64,000 nucleotides of DNA, taken from the NCBI GenBank assembly GCA_024138025.1, contig JAMXBD010001245.1, forward strand, positions 367,935 to 431,934. Reading direction: 5' to 3'. The first letter of the stretch is position 1. The number at the start of each line of letters is the position of its first letter. Under the pieces are notes generated by a model. It did no database searches. It saw nothing but the letters and a program-made list of their open reading frames with translations, and had not been told where the DNA came from. This stretch comes from Combretum micranthum (taxonomy: Eukaryota > Streptophyta > Magnoliopsida > Myrtales > Combretaceae). This document shows positions 1 to 12,660 of this stretch, piece after piece. A program made the position numbers and the translations under genes.

Positions 1-248
1 TATGTAGTTGAGCTTCCCGATAGCATGGGTATCTTGAAGACATCAACGTTATTGGTTTGTTTCTTTACCATCCTGATGATGTATCATCATATCTAGATGA
101 GAATTCGGGGTCTAGTTCATTGCAGGAGGCAGAGAATGATGTACACGAGATAACCGATACATTCATAAATGAGGAATATTCAAGAAGCAACAATGGAAGC
201 ATAGGGACAAAGGCTATCGGCCTTAAAAGGCCGGCCTTGATGAATTGA
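1..248 (+). pseudogene. 3' end of a Ty3/gypsy (chromovirus-like) pol, GPY/F region to stop
   Basis: This is the C-terminal end of a gypsy polyprotein, cut by the window edge. Positions 1-50 read like the end of the GPY/F integrase module (VVELPDSMGI). After a frame change near position 30-60, the frame open from 57 continues with FLYHPDD and a hydrophilic tail containing ENSGSSSLQEAENDV. That tail resembles the serine/glutamine-rich ends of plant gypsy polyproteins. The stop is TGA at 246-248. The two parts lie in different frames, so the copy is decayed. The assignment rests on the order of these motifs and on the LTR-like sequence that follows. It is an inference from family pattern, not a database match. 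Confidence 0.5.
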
Positions 249-600
249 AGCAATGTCGGCAATAAGTCGCTAGCTTAGACAAGTAGGCCGCCGACCTTTG
301 GCCGGCTTAGATGTTAGGCTGCCTGATGTTTGGTTTTCTAAGCTGCTAGCTTTCCATTAGCTTATCTTTGTTCGAATTATTTATTATTATTTCGTTTTAG
401 GACTTTGTGTATTCATATAAATAGTCTTAGAAACCCTAGCTTATGTTTTTAGTACATTTTTTATCATATATTGAAACCCTAGTTTAGAGAATTCTCTCTA
501 AATATTATATTGAGTGCAATTGTTTTTATTTTGAGATTCACTCATTGAATGTTATCAGTTTATCCATGCTAACTCGCTACATCATTAATTATATGCAAAA
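249..600 (+). mobile_element. Probable 3' LTR of the gypsy element at the window start (ends not defined)
   Basis: Directly after the pol stop comes a GC-rich patch with repeated GGCCGG/GCCGGC (about 225-310). It is followed by an AT-rich promoter-like stretch with TATAAATA at 416-423 and two AAACCCTAG boxes (about 432-440 and 474-482). This is the expected layout of a plant LTR (U3, TATA box, R/U5). No clear TG..CA pair or target duplication could be fixed, so the boundaries are approximate. Confidence 0.4.
416..423 (+). promoter_or_regulatory. TATA box of a probable LTR promoter
   Basis: TATAAATA sits about 170 bp after the pol stop in an LTR-like context, with transcription expected to start about 30 bp downstream. 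It is a candidate promoter only. Confidence 0.4.
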
Positions 601-1043
601 TGATTTCGGTATTCCCCTACTTAGATGAAAGAAGCTAATTAAATAGAGTCAAAAACGAAATGACAAAGTGGATTTTCAATCAATGATTGTACCGGATTTT
701 CAATCACTTACTGCTTCCACATGAAGAGAAAAAAAAAAAAAAAAAAACAACAAACAAACAAAGCAATTGTTACACAGTATATGGGCTACAATTCCTTGTA
801 CCACCTTTTTTTGCACCAACAATAATTCTCCATTTAGATATATAATAACGGATTTTTCCCCCGAAAGAAACTTTTTCTTTAATCACTTTAACTAAAGCAT
901 CTTGTATTATTTACCTTTACATGCAAGCTTTTATACATTTTTAAAAACAAAGATAGGTGTTAAAGGGAGGAGAAAATGCTTAAGTGATTCACACATCCAA
1001 TTGTTTCTAGAAAGTTAAGAATAATAAGTTAGATAGGTATGAT
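560..1043. other. Gene-free AT-rich stretch
   Basis: Nothing recognisable is present except a poly-A tract at about 729-747. It lies between the gypsy LTR remnant and the possible orphan exon. Confidence 0.5.
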
Positions 1044-1240
1044 ATGTTGGTTTTGCAGAATTTCGATTCCGAGAACGTAAGATACCAGGAAAAAGAAGTT
1101 TGTTATGGAGACAAGTTGCATTCCACATGGCAATTTGAAGCCAAAGTCAAGGATGTTGGACACTTTGACAGTTACTGGTACTTGCCAATAAGTGACTCAC
1201 TACCTAAACCTCTTACTCAACTTTATAACAAAGGAATATT
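1044..1240 (+). other. Possible orphan exon of an unrecognised gene
   Basis: After TTTTGCAG, a good 3' splice site ending at about 1058, a frame stays open for about 60 codons with coding-like composition. It contains YGDKLHSTWQFEAKV followed by VGHFDSYWYLP. The conserved-looking G-H-F-D-x-Y-W-Y-L-P pattern is unlike the AT-rich junk on both sides. The frame runs on to 1529, but after about 1240 it enters low-complexity, membrane-like codons typical of an intron or repeat. I do not recognise the family and see no neighbouring exons, so it may be a captured or relic gene fragment. Confidence 0.3.
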
Positions 1241-1429
1241 ATCACTATTCAGTGTTTGCGGAGTTTCTTGTCCTTTTCCTCAATATTATTCGTTATATAA
1301 CATATATACACATATATATTCCTTATTCATATCAGTATGCAATTATAGTAATTTTTTGAAACTGATCTATTGCCCACATTACTTCATGTTGCCACTCAAA
1401 TATAAACTACTTGTTCATTTCGCTGTAAT

Positions 1430-1690
1430 TACAATTTCATTACAGTTTTATTCCTTACGAATAGTTATTACGTCGTTTAGTTCACTGAATAGCGATTCCA
1501 TAACAAATCCTTATTACATAAAATATTGAATAGTCATTCTTCATTCAAACTTATGAATATCAATTCAATATTAGAATAGTCTTTTTTTTTTTTAAATACC
1601 ACCATTTTAATTAAAAATTAATAAAGACAAATCCTATTACAGCTCTATACCATTTTTCCGTAATAGGTATTCTATTACAATCTTATTCAT
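1430..1690. repeat. Dispersed repeat shared with TTL intron 4 (about 62040-62265)
   Basis: The stretch holding TTACGAATAGTTATTACG, then AACTTATGAATA, TTAAAAATTAATAA and AATCCTATTA, recurs in the same order at about 62050-62260 inside an intron of the TTL-like gene. Two diverged copies 60 kb apart, one of them in an intron, fit a MITE-like dispersed element. Its termini and any target duplication were not resolved. Confidence 0.55.
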
Positions 1691-2333
1691 TTGACGAAGT
1701 AAACAAGCCAAAAGTATGTCAAGAATGCATTTAAAGCAAATGATGAATGGCTCCAAAAATAATTATTAAGAGTATATATTTATGCAAAAGATTTACCCAA
1801 TGTTGGATTGGACAAGAATTTTGTGGCTTTATCTTTCTTTTAAGGGATATAAATATGATATTTAAGACATTTAGATTCTTTTTTCGAATTTTGATTGTTT
1901 TTAGAGGTAGCCTCATAATTAACCCTATTTATATTTAGACGCAATGCATTTTAATTAGTGCAATACTCAAGTAGTGACACATAACCTCAAAGTATGTGAT
2001 AATGTAGAGGAAAATAATATTAGCATTTTGAATGTAGAAGTATCATACAAAGGGATTTAGTGAATCTTGGGCATTGACCTTCTATTTCTTAAGTGATTCA
2101 AATTGATATTTATCTAAGTTAATTGCTTACTGTTGGTAAAGTTTTCATAGTAGAATACATTGCTTTGATCATGAGTTGTCAAATGAGGAGAAATAATTAA
2201 GTATCTATAAAGTTTTTGAGTGTGATGACATCCATTTAGATCATTTTGGTGATAAATGAATGAGCCTGAATATAATCAATCTAGAATTATCTTCACAAGT
2301 TTGCTATGAGCTAAATATTAATAGCTTTCCTTC

Positions 2334-2877
2334 CTTATAAGTAGGGATGCAATTGTGTTGGTCATTAACGGGTTTCCAACTCGTTCGACCTAATAAAAAC
2401 CTTATAAGGTTCAACCTTATAGTGTAATAAGGTCGGGTTTGGATATATGTAAAAAAACCTTGTAAGGTAAACCTTATGGATACCCAACCCGTATTACTCG
2501 ACCTATTAGTCCTAGTAAAAAAAAATTGTAATGTAAATAGATTTATTAAATGTAAACATAGTAACATGCTAAATTTAAAAACAGGTTGGTAAAGAGAATG
2601 TGAATTACTATATTATTATACTATTATTTTATTGGTTTATGTCTACTAAATCTATTGAAAAAAATAAGAAGGACGGTTTGAGTTGATAATCGAGCATGTG
2701 GTTGGACAAGTAATTAGGTGGGTGGCGGGTTTTAGAGTAAACCCCGTAGAGCGGGTTTGGATATGAAGGAAAACTCTATAGGGTTATAGGGTCAGGTTTG
2801 GTATGTCCTATAGTGTAGCTGGTTTAGGTTCATATGACCCATCAGAAACCTGACTTAATTGTATCCCTACTTATAAG
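2334..2877. mobile_element. Non-autonomous hAT element (MITE), TSD CTTATAAG
   Basis: The element runs 2342-2869 (528 bp). Its ends are inverted: TAGGGATGCAATTG on the left and CAATTGTATCCCTA (allowing one mismatch) on the right. The flanking 8 bp CTTATAAG is present at 2334-2341 and again at 2870-2877. TAGGGATG-type ends with an 8-bp duplication are characteristic of the hAT superfamily. The duplication is itself palindromic, which slightly weakens it. Inside are subterminal inverted motifs (ACCTTATAAGG, CCCTATAGGG) as expected for hAT transposase binding. There is no transposase ORF, so it would need enzyme from elsewhere. Confidence 0.8.
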
Positions 2878-3601
2878 TGCATGAGTATACCTAAAAAAGG
2901 TCTAAAGTAGACAAGTGAATCGAACCATTCCCATTGGAAGCTTAGTATGTCAAATCTTCTCAAGTCATTCTAAGTTTAAATTAGATTTTCTAAATTCCAT
3001 CACTTAACCAAAGAAATCAAATTTAAATTAAATAGCTCATTTAACCTAAAATTTATTGTGGCAATTTTTTGCTTCCACGTATGCTTTTGAACATCTTCCA
3101 CCCACTAGCCGAATTCTTTATGCTCCTTTTTCTTTATGTTCTAATTCTAACTAGGATAATAACAAGTGTCCCACAGCTTTAGCTTGCAACCTTTTTTTTC
3201 TTTTTTTAACTTTAAGACGTCTCTATTATTTCATTAATTTTAATGAAATGTTGGCATAATTTATTCATATGAACTAGAGTATGATATGCTTAAACCGTTA
3301 GTGCTTTTTAATTTGATAATTCTTGTGATTGTTCATTACTAAACCGTTAGGGGATAAATCATGCTAGTTATATAGGAAATGAGTCTAGACGTTATCCCTT
3401 AAATATTGTGATTTTTTTCGTCAAGCTATGTTTATTTCTACCAATCATCTGTGTGGTTATTTTGAATGTATGATACTATAATTCTTATTGTCTAATTATA
3501 TTAATACTAATTTTTTATACCCCTCTTCCAAATGAAATACTTGTAGTAAAGAAAAAATGAAAAATAATGCAAAGTAAGTTAGCTAGGATTAAAAGCTAAA
3601 G
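2878..3601. other. Gene-free spacer between two hAT elements
   Basis: AT-rich sequence without an open frame or recognisable repeat boundary. Confidence 0.5.
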
Positions 3602-4004
3602 CAAAAGTTTAGGGATGTAAACGGGTCGGGTCACCCTGTCCCAAACCCGACCCGATTACAAATTGGGTGTCCCAGAACCCGACCCGACCCGATTATTTAG
3701 GAACCCGCCCCGACCCGAACCCGACCCGTTTAATATATTACATAATTAAATGCATCATTTTATTATTTTTATTAAATTATTATTGTAGTGAGGCATGTTG
3801 AGGGGGCAAAAATTTCAATGGAGTTGATAAAGATCCTAATTTTTATTTAAAAAAAAAATTAGAAAACGTTTAAAGACAGGTAAAAATTATTAAACATGAA
3901 AACTGAATTATAAGATAAAGTCAATAACTCAAGACATGTCATTGCCTAAAATTATTAGAAGACTTATATATCTATATATATATATATATAAATAACATCC
4001 ACTC

Positions 4005-4047
<43 letters not shown>

Positions 4048-4508
4048 CACTACACGACGATCTATATATCTTGATTTATTTGTCATTATATATATATATA
4101 TATAATATCTATTTTTTTTTTAGAAAATTAATTTTTATACTTTGTTGTGTTGCATGGGAAAGAAATGAATTTTGAAAAAGTGGGGAAGGTTGCACATGGA
4201 AACGATTTTCTCTGGATAATTGGTCAGTGATTATTAATTGTAAATATAATTTATATCCTATCATGTGATTCAATACATGAATAACAAAATAATTATATGA
4301 AAAGCATCATTCAACTAATGAATAAGTAAATTCCTTAAACTAAAATTTTTAATTTTTTTAATTAAATCGGGTCGGTTTTCCCAACGGGTTATGAGTACAA
4401 CCCAAAACCCGACCCTAAACCTATAGGGTCTGACCCTATAGGGTTTTTAGCGGGGCGGGCGGGGGGTACCCTATAACGACCCGCCCCGGTTGCATCCCTA
4501 CAAAAGTT
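3602..4508. mobile_element. Non-autonomous hAT element (MITE), TSD CAAAAGTT
   Basis: The element runs 3610-4500 (891 bp), with ends TAGGGATGTAAACGGG and CCGGTTGCATCCCTA. It is flanked by the exact 8-bp duplication CAAAAGTT at 3602-3609 and 4501-4508. Subterminal regions are dense in CCCGACCCG/CGGGTCGGG on the left and CCCTATAGGG, GGGGCGGGC on the right. The AT-rich middle holds microsatellites. It belongs to the same broad family as the element at 2342-2869 but has no coding capacity. Confidence 0.88.
4005..4045. repeat. (ATA)n microsatellite
   Basis: About 13 tandem ATA triplets lie inside the hAT element, near short (TA)n runs at about 3972-3990 and 4087-4102. Confidence 0.9.
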
Positions 4509-5379
4509 TATCAAAACTCTCCTTTCTCAGCAAGTAATCGTTATTCAAATATTAAACCCACTTCCTAGATTTTTGGTACCCAATTCAATATGGATGTGTA
4601 AAATCAATTTTGTTCTACTTTCAATTTGCATATACCTAGTAACTGATTTAATTTCACCTGATATCCATGATGATGAGAATAAGTTGGAATCTCATTTAGA
4701 ACATACAATTAATTTGATTTAATATTAATAAAGTTCCACATTCCAATTCACCATATTTTAATATAACTAACATCAAAGAATCCTTAAATACCACAAATGA
4801 AAACAAAAAACACAAAATAACGTCAAAATCCATTGGATACACTATACATTGAATTCCCAACTCAATTAAACCTTATAACGTAATTTAAAAAAGGGGGAAA
4901 AAAAAAAGAAAGAAAGAAGATAATGGAAAGACCTACAACAGAATAAATAAGGGCAACAAAGCCCATGCAAAACAAGATAAAAGAGAACAAGAATATGTAT
5001 GGGGTCGGGAGATGAGACCCAATTTTCAAGCTAATGACTTAGGAGTACCCTGGCCTAATTTAAGAATTTGAATAATGAAATGCTGACCAAAGTTATTTTA
5101 AAGCGTAAAGCCCACGCCTTCTATTACTATTAGAATCCAGTACCAGGCTATTCACAGACAATCTTCATCCAAACAACACAGCGGCCCACGGTTATCTTCA
5201 TTCCCGCGCACCAAATGATGCTCCTTCGTTATTCTCTCCACCGTGGTCCAGCCCTCAACGCAGGGCACGACCTTCTTGGAACCACCACACAGATTTAACA
5301 ATACTCAAGAAGACCCGACCCAATTACTTTAAAATCTCTCATACATGACTTGATGTCAAAGGAAAGGAAGTTTAATACT

Positions 5380-6070
5380 AAGTTTAACATGTGTAAGTTT
5401 CAACTAGAAAGCTGGACTTTAAAAAAAAAACAAATCGTTTCAACTAGAAAAGATAAATTTCTCAGGACATGTGATATCTAATGAAAGAGTGTAAATGGCC
5501 CAAATAAACTAAGAGTCATCATGGAATGACCTCAATTCAAGATGATAACAAAAAGTAAAAGCTTCTTTGGAACACCTGAATACTATAATAGATTTGTAGA
5601 AGAATTCTTCAAACTTGTAATACTATTGGCCCATTTCACACAAAAGATGTTAAAGTTTGAACTGAGAGATAGTTACTTGAGATGCTTCCAAGAACTCAAG
5701 CAAAGGTTAATCTCTACACCAATTTTATCTTTACTAAGCTTTGGTGAAATATTTATGGTATATAGTAATACATTTATTAGAGTCTCAAGCGTGTGTAGAT
5801 ATGATATAAAAAGGTAATAGCTTATGCTTTAAAGTAGCTAAGGCCATATGAAAGTAGTTACGTTATAGTGATACTATCTATATGATGATAAGTGCAAAAT
5901 CTATACTGATCATAAGAACATAAAATATACATTCACCTAAAAAGAGTAAAATTTGAGACAAATGGTAATGGCTGGAGTAAATGAAGGCCAATGATGTGGA
6001 GATTTTGTATCATGTTAGGAACGTAAACTACTCACAAATGCACTGACCCAACAGGTAATATAGCTACTTT
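5380..6070 (+). pseudogene. Ty3/gypsy reverse transcriptase C-terminus and RNase H relic
   Basis: The longest open part (5542-5817) contains SFFGTPEYYNRFVEEF, matching the RT-RNase H connection of gypsy pol (S-F-L-G-x-x-x-Y-Y-R-R-F-V). It is followed by FQELKQRLISTPIL and a VYSNT segment equivalent to the first RNase H strand (VYSDA). Upstream, in another frame at about 5450-5530, is a degraded LGHVIS-like segment. Downstream, about 5810-6060 reads, across stops and frame changes, as the RNase H core (AYA..LRPYE, then TDHKNIKYTFT, then NALT at the end). No gag, integrase or LTR could be attached, so this is a truncated inactive fragment. Confidence 0.75.
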
Positions 6071-8390
6071 GGTAATATTACAATCAATATGTTTTAGAAG
6101 AGATGAGGATAATAGAATTAGATGTTTTGACTCACTTGATAAACTGGTTGGTACATCTAACTCATTATTTAGGAGCAAATAAAGAAAGATAAAAAAGAAG
6201 ATCTTAAACTCCAAAAGGTTAATAAGCAAATAGTATAAGGTAGAAGTAAATAGTTTAAGACAGATGAAGAAAGTGTGGTCAAATATGAAGAATACATATG
6301 CATGCATGATAACTTATAGGGGCTAAATTTGAATTTTAGGTTTAAAACCCATAAATGACTTAGATTTGACTCCTTGGGTTAAGTGACTGGACTTGGGGAG
6401 TCAAGTCCGTGAATTTGGGATAAGTAAGGGAATTTTTGGCATGGTGGGCTTGGAGCAGGGAACATTGAAGCAAGTTAACCCATCCACTTCCAACCTTTCT
6501 TAAGGAGCTTATCCATTTAAAGAGGTATTCTATAGGCCAAAAAGCCCATGATTAAATCTATCATTAGGCGGACCTAATTCACCCATTAGTGGTCAATATG
6601 ATCTAACCAATGTCATTAAGAGCTAAGCTTCATAAACACTAGAGCTCGTCTTTATTTGGTGCATTTACAATAGATCAAATAGAGCTTAAAGCGAACAACA
6701 CACAAGCTCTTCTCTAAAATAGTAGGGTTGATGTTATATAGCTATTTCACTTATCACTAGTGCATTCGAGCTTCTTGAGATTGTTGCTCCTCCTCTTTAC
6801 CTTTCTCACGTTAGTCTTACATGTGCTTCCATGTTGCTCCTTTGAGGTCACATATAGCATGAGATTCATGTTGCACACAGTTAACCACTGTAAACAAAAG
6901 ATGAATTTGAATGAAACAAACTTTTCTCGGTATTGAACAATCCAAGTAGTGCAAATACATTGATTAAAGAAAGCATTATTAATGGAATAACATGTAAGTG
7001 GAGACAACAGAATATGTGTCCTAATTGCTTACTTGCTAACAAATTAGGATAGAATATCATGAATTTTCCAAAGAATGGCAACTACTACCAATACCAATAT
7101 GGAAGCGAAAGCACATTGTAATGCACTATAATACAACACTTCCTAAGACAATAACAACACACGAGTTAGTATAGATAGTAGGAGACAAAGTATTAAAATT
7201 TAGACATTTCATGCCTTTGAAGACTAGGTACTCGCTTGACCTCTTATATACTGAAGAATTTGTAAGCTTCATGGAATCTTAATGACCTAGTATTGAGTAG
7301 AGATACTAAGATTGAGGGAAGATTTTGGTAACGTTTTATCTTTGCTTATTACATTTGACACTTCTATTGAATTTAAGAAGTTGAAAAATAACTCACACCA
7401 GTATCACTATCTCCATTAACCACAAACCAATGAAAGTGTGTTGAAATAAAACTCCCTAGGTCGCCACTAATTTAACTCCTAGAATCCACAACAGCATATC
7501 AAGCATAACCAAACTTTGAAATTAAAAAGATATTCATGCTATTTTTTTAGATTTCTTGAAAAGTAACTAGCTAAAGGGCCAATAAACAAGAAAAATAAAA
7601 ATGGCTAAAGGGCTTTGAGGTATTTCATTTTTTAATTATTTTTTTAATATTTTGCAACATGTGTGTTTTTATATAGAGCCTATGATGTTGTATATGATGT
7701 GATGTGTATATATATTTTCCATGTTTTGAAATTTATATTTGTTCTTAGAATGTGTCGGACCTAGGCCCATTAGAAACTAAGTTGGAGGGTCATTGTGCAG
7801 CCTATAGACTCATGTGGTTTTACCACTGCCCAATGGTGATCAAGCTCTTCCAGCACTGTTTTGATATAATCTAGGATCTATTCCCATTAGGGGCAGTGAG
7901 GTTATAGAATGAGGCACCCTTAAGACCAACCCTGATTTGCTTGCATCTATCTGTAAATATTTTTCTTGTACGCTTACATGTGTGCGTTATTTTTATGTAA
8001 TAAATAAAAAAAATAATGTCCTTCATAAAATATAAAAATATGATTAAGATCAAAATTAGTAAAAATATATATTTTTTGTTAGTAGTTTTTGAATTTGTTG
8101 AGTTTGTAAATATAAAAAATTTATCAACAAAACTATTAAAATAAAATACAAAATAGACAAATCACTAATAATCAAATAGTTTACATTTTATATATAATAT
8201 AAAACCTTATTTTAACAAATGAAAAAGATGTGTGAATCAAAATAAAAGGAATAGGATGAAAAGTTAGTAGTTGCCTATGGGGCATTTTTTGTAAATATTT
8301 GTCATTTAGATCTCTAAGTAAACCATTAAGTTGAAATTTTATACTAAATAAAATAATTTTTGATAACTTGTTTATATTTTTAAGCTATAA
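6071..8390. other. Gene-free region
   Basis: About 2.3 kb without a supported gene. The first 250 bp may continue the degraded gypsy pol. The rest is AT-rich sequence with only short non-coding-like frames, and no terminal repeats were found. Confidence 0.45.
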
Positions 8391-11339
8391 GATATAAAAA
8401 TTTAGAGTTCAATAGCTAGTACCCCTTTTAGGATCAATATCATGTAAATGCTTGCCCACATAGGATTTAGGTAGAAACCTTGGCCCTTATATATTCAAAA
8501 CCTCTAGACAATTTAGCTAAAATCTCTTACTCTATATATAGAGTCTACCATTTTGTAGTTGCTTTTATAGATAAATTCCATAAAAATGACTCATCTGAAA
8601 AATAATCTTTAGAGAAAAAAAAAATCCCTTGTCAATTAGAACTTACCATAGTCATAGAAAGTATCCCCTTTGTAAATAAAGGTCATAGAGCTTATCTGTT
8701 CATCAAATAGGAACCATCGAAAAATAATAAATTCCAATCAATATCAATTGTTATAGAGTCTAGCTCACCCTTGTAAATAGAATTTACCCATCCCTTGTCA
8801 GTAGAAGTGCAACTTTACAAACTCATATTAATCATGTCCCTTTTGCATATCCATATATGTTTGAAAGATTTTACATAAAAACAAGTTAAATTCATTATGG
8901 GGCAATTCCCATCTTTTTGTAAATAAAGTTTTTTGAAAAGAAAAAAAGAGTTTTCTATAAAACATTTATTTTTCTAATTTTTGGGGCAATTTTGAAACTC
9001 TCTCTTCCCTTTTAAATAAGATTTTCCAAAGGAAAAAATCCAATAAAGATTACTAAAAGGTGGGAATTTTCTAGACCCTAAAATTACTTTAAAAAGACGA
9101 ACTTAATCTAATGCTTAATAGTCATTCACTTAACCCAAATGTTTGATCTAAACGCCAGAAACCTGCCTTTCTGCATATTTAAATTGTGCTTTCCCACCTA
9201 CTCCTCCCACAAATGAATCAAAAAGCTTAAGAGTAAATGAGGGTCTAATAAGGCTAGATCATGTTGATGCTAAGAGCATTTCAAAAGGATTTGTTGTTTT
9301 CAAGACAATTAGGTTTGAATCAAGTTTGTGGCAATCAAAGAAGAAAATCATTAATCGGTCTACCATAAACAGGGACAAAGTTTTAAATAGGGCATTTTTT
9401 TAGATGAAGTCAAGAGTTGACTTGTTTAGGGGCATCTTGAATATTCAAAATCGTCAGCCAAGATAGGCGCAATAGCATCAAGAGGTCAATGACTCTTAGA
9501 AGTTTCGAAAAATCTCTACACATAGAAAATAATCTTTTAACTGAAATTGTTTTGGATAACAAAAGGCAAACCTAATCCTAAACACATACCCTAAACACAT
9601 GAGAGTTGAGCGACAATAAAGTAAGGAAACTGACTTATTCCTTAGAGAAGGTCGACCTTGCATTTGATACACCAATCAAAATGATGATAGGCATTTAATT
9701 CTTTTATCCTAAACACTTTTATCCCTTGCAAACCTAGTTGAGCCAATTAAGAGAACTTCTAAAATTGAAGCCTACCAAGAACCACCCTACATTGGGGGCA
9801 AAATGGGGTTAGGGTAATAAATCAAATTGGTGAAAAAGGATAAAATGAATTGTGTTTGTCTTAGTCACATCAATTCATGGGTAATGACTATGGTAGATAT
9901 GCTAAGTTCCTTTTGAAATGAAGAAGAGTCTTTGACCATACACATACTTGAACATTCTTAATCATTCCGGGCTTAACTTCATTTCAGGGAAAAATAATAA
10001 AGATCAAGAATGATTCATTTTATCTTATACGGAGACTTAGCGAACCTAGAAAACAAAAGAGAAAAGGGGAAAAGAAAGAAGAAATGCTAGCAAAAGAGCA
10101 CAGACACTTTGAAAGCCCCTTAACAAAAAATTTCCGGGCCATATCTAACCTCATAAGCCGATCAATACCCTTTACAAACTGCAAAACATTCTCTAAGCTC
10201 TAGGCCTGTCAAGATCAGTGCTTAAAATGCTACAGCCATTCACATTGAGCCTAAAGTTTTAAAGCCCTAAAAGGACAAAATACTTATACAAACTTCTTGC
10301 CTAAATAGACTCTTCGATCAAAGGAGCTGAATCTATCCTAAATAACATTTACCCATGAAACAGAGGCAAATACATCTTAGTTTTTCCTAAAGGTTCTTGA
10401 CTTGTAAACTTGAAGTGGTGATTGAATTGAATTCACATTAAAATTTGACCTTCACATAAATATCCTCCATTACTTAACCATTGACCAAAAGCCTACATTC
10501 TATTCCTTGAAAAGACTTATCAAATTGACTTAGAATGTATCACTTTCAAGTTGGACCATAATTTAGGGAATTGAAGCCTTGAGTGAAAATAAACCATAGG
10601 AGAGTGTAAGGAAGTCCTCTTAAACTGAACGATTTTATTAAAAGATCTTCCCTGAAGAAAAAGCTCAAAAGTGAAAAGAATGAGCCCCTAAACAGATGAT
10701 AATGCCACCTGGAATTTTGAAAGACAAAATGAAAAGATGAGGAAACACAAAAAGTTTAGCTACCCTTTTTTCTGCATGAGATGTGGATTATTTCCTAAAT
10801 AGTGTTTTGGAATGTTGAAATCCCCCTACGATAGGTGATCGACAATGTTTACACTTTTACATTCAAATGGCAAACCTAAATTTATGCTTATTTGATATGA
10901 AAGGTTGGATACCTTAGGCAATTCCAGAACTAGTGACAAGCGATAGAACAAGATTTTCCTTTTACCAACGAGCTTCATTTACCTAAAGCCTTTACCATTA
11001 GAATGGGGCAAGTCTTAAATACACCCCTTCAATGTGTATCATCCTAAAAAGACATTTTGTGCCATTACTATCCCTTGATAAAAATAAATTTTGATTACAT
11101 CATGACTAGAACAAATGACTATCAAGCAATGTAGCAAGTCTACTTTATGGTTAAACTTTTAAAGGGTTAATGAAATTTATCGCATCTTAGCAGTCTAATT
11201 TTTCATAAACATTAATAACTTTTCAAATGTTCATGTAAAAAGGGAATTCTCTAAAAAGAAATGAAAAAAATATGATTTCCAAGCACTTCAATAAATCTTC
11301 GAAAATGATTTCAAGAATGAGTACTTTTATCATCCTGCA
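8391..11339. other. Non-coding internal sequence, possibly 3' region of a Tat/Ogre-like element
   Basis: No open frame longer than about 60 codons is present and I recognise no coding motif. Its position just before the tandem arrays and the probable PPT/LTR (12661 onward) fits the long non-coding 3' internal region of Tat/Ogre-type retroelements. That link is contextual only. Confidence 0.3.
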
Positions 11340-11369
11340 TTAATTTTAAAAGATCTAGTTGTTTTCAAC

Positions 11370-11680
11370 AAGCTCTAGAACCCTAGTTATCCTAAGTTGT
11401 AGAAACTTTGGTATTCCCATCATATCTCAAACCTCGATATTGCTGTTATAGGAACCTAGGTATTCATATCTAGAGCCTTAGTTATCCTAAGTTGTAGGAA
11501 CCTTAGTATTCACATCTTTAACCACAGTATTCCTTAGTTTTAGGATCTTTGGCATTCCTTTCACATCTTGAACCTCGGCATTCCTATCTTAGGAACCTCG
11601 GTATTCACATCTCCAAATTTGGTATTCCTTAATTTTAGGAACCTTGATGTTCCCAAATTTTCTTATCCCTTCTAGGATGC
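11370..11680. repeat. Degenerate tandem repeat, unit about 35-40 bp (GGAACCTnGGTATTCxxATCT type)
   Basis: The phrases TTAGGAACCT, GGTATTC and CACATCT recur in the same order roughly every 35-60 bp, for example TTGTAGGAACCTTAGTATTC then TTAGGAACCTCGGTATTC. About seven diverged copies are present. The array leads directly into a second array with a different unit. Confidence 0.7.
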
Positions 11681-11689
11681 AACCTATTC

Positions 11690-12560
11690 AAAAAACTTAG
11701 CCATTAGGGTAACCTTTTAAAAATCCTCGTTTATTAGGTGACCTTTTAAAAATCCCTGCTTATTAGAGTGACATTTTCAAAATCCCATTTATCAAGTGAC
11801 CTTTTCAAAACCCTTAGCTATCAGGTGACCTTTTCAAAATCCCTGTTTATCAAGTGACCTTTTCAAAATCCCTATTTTTCAGGTGACCTTTTTTATAAAT
11901 CTATGTTATCAAGTAACCTTTTTAAAATCCTTATTTATTAGGTGATCTTTCCAAAATCCCATTTCATCAGGTAACCTTTTCAAAATCCCTTGGCTATCAA
12001 GGTGACCAAAATCTCTATTTATCATGTGACCTTTTAAAAAACTTTTGGTTATCAAGGTGACCAAAATCCTTATTTATCAAGTGACCTTTTTCAAAAACCC
12101 CTTGACTATCAAGGTGACTAAAACCCCTACTTATCAAGGCGGCTCTTTTTAAAATCCATTGGCTATCAAGGTGACTAAAATCTTTGTTTATCAAATGAAC
12201 TTTTGAAATCTCGTGGTTATCAAGGTGACAAAAATCCTTGTTTATCGGAAGACCATTTTTAAATCCCTATTTATCAGGTGACTTTTTCAAAATCCCTATT
12301 TATCAGGAGACCTTTTTAAAATCCTTGTTTATTAGGTGACCTTTCCAAAATCCCTTTGATATCAAGGTGACCAAAATTTTTGTTTGTCAAGTGACCTTTT
12401 TAAAATCCCTTCTTATTATATGATCTTTTCAAAATCCCCTGGCTATCAAGATGACCAAAATGCTTGTTTATCAAGTGACTTTTTTTAAATCCCTACTTAT
12501 CAGGATGATCTTTTGCAAAACCCTTGATTATCAAGGTGACATTGTTCAAAACCCCTATAT
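11690..12560. repeat. Degenerate tandem repeat, unit about 35-38 bp (AAAATCCCTATTTATCAGGTGACC type)
   Basis: Roughly 24 diverged copies occur of a unit built from TATCAAGGTGACC or TATCAGGTGACC, then TTTTCAAAATCCC. Two subtypes alternate in the second half: a long one with GACCTTTTCAAAATCCCT and a short one with GGTGACCAAAATC. Arrays of this kind just upstream of the 3' LTR are typical of Tat/Ogre-type gypsy elements (established for the lineage). Here they end about 100 bp before a PPT-like tract. Confidence 0.85.
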
Positions 12561-12660
12561 GTTATGGTGAAATTTTGTAATTAGGACTGCCAAATTTAGG
12601 TTTTTGGCAAAAATAGTGTCTCTTTTGTGTTTATGACAAAGTTTTGTTCAAACTTTCCCA

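Noticed and set aside
11690..12560. CRISPR-like spaced short repeats
   Set aside because: The units are contiguous degenerate tandem repeats with no unique spacers, and the context is a plant retroelement.
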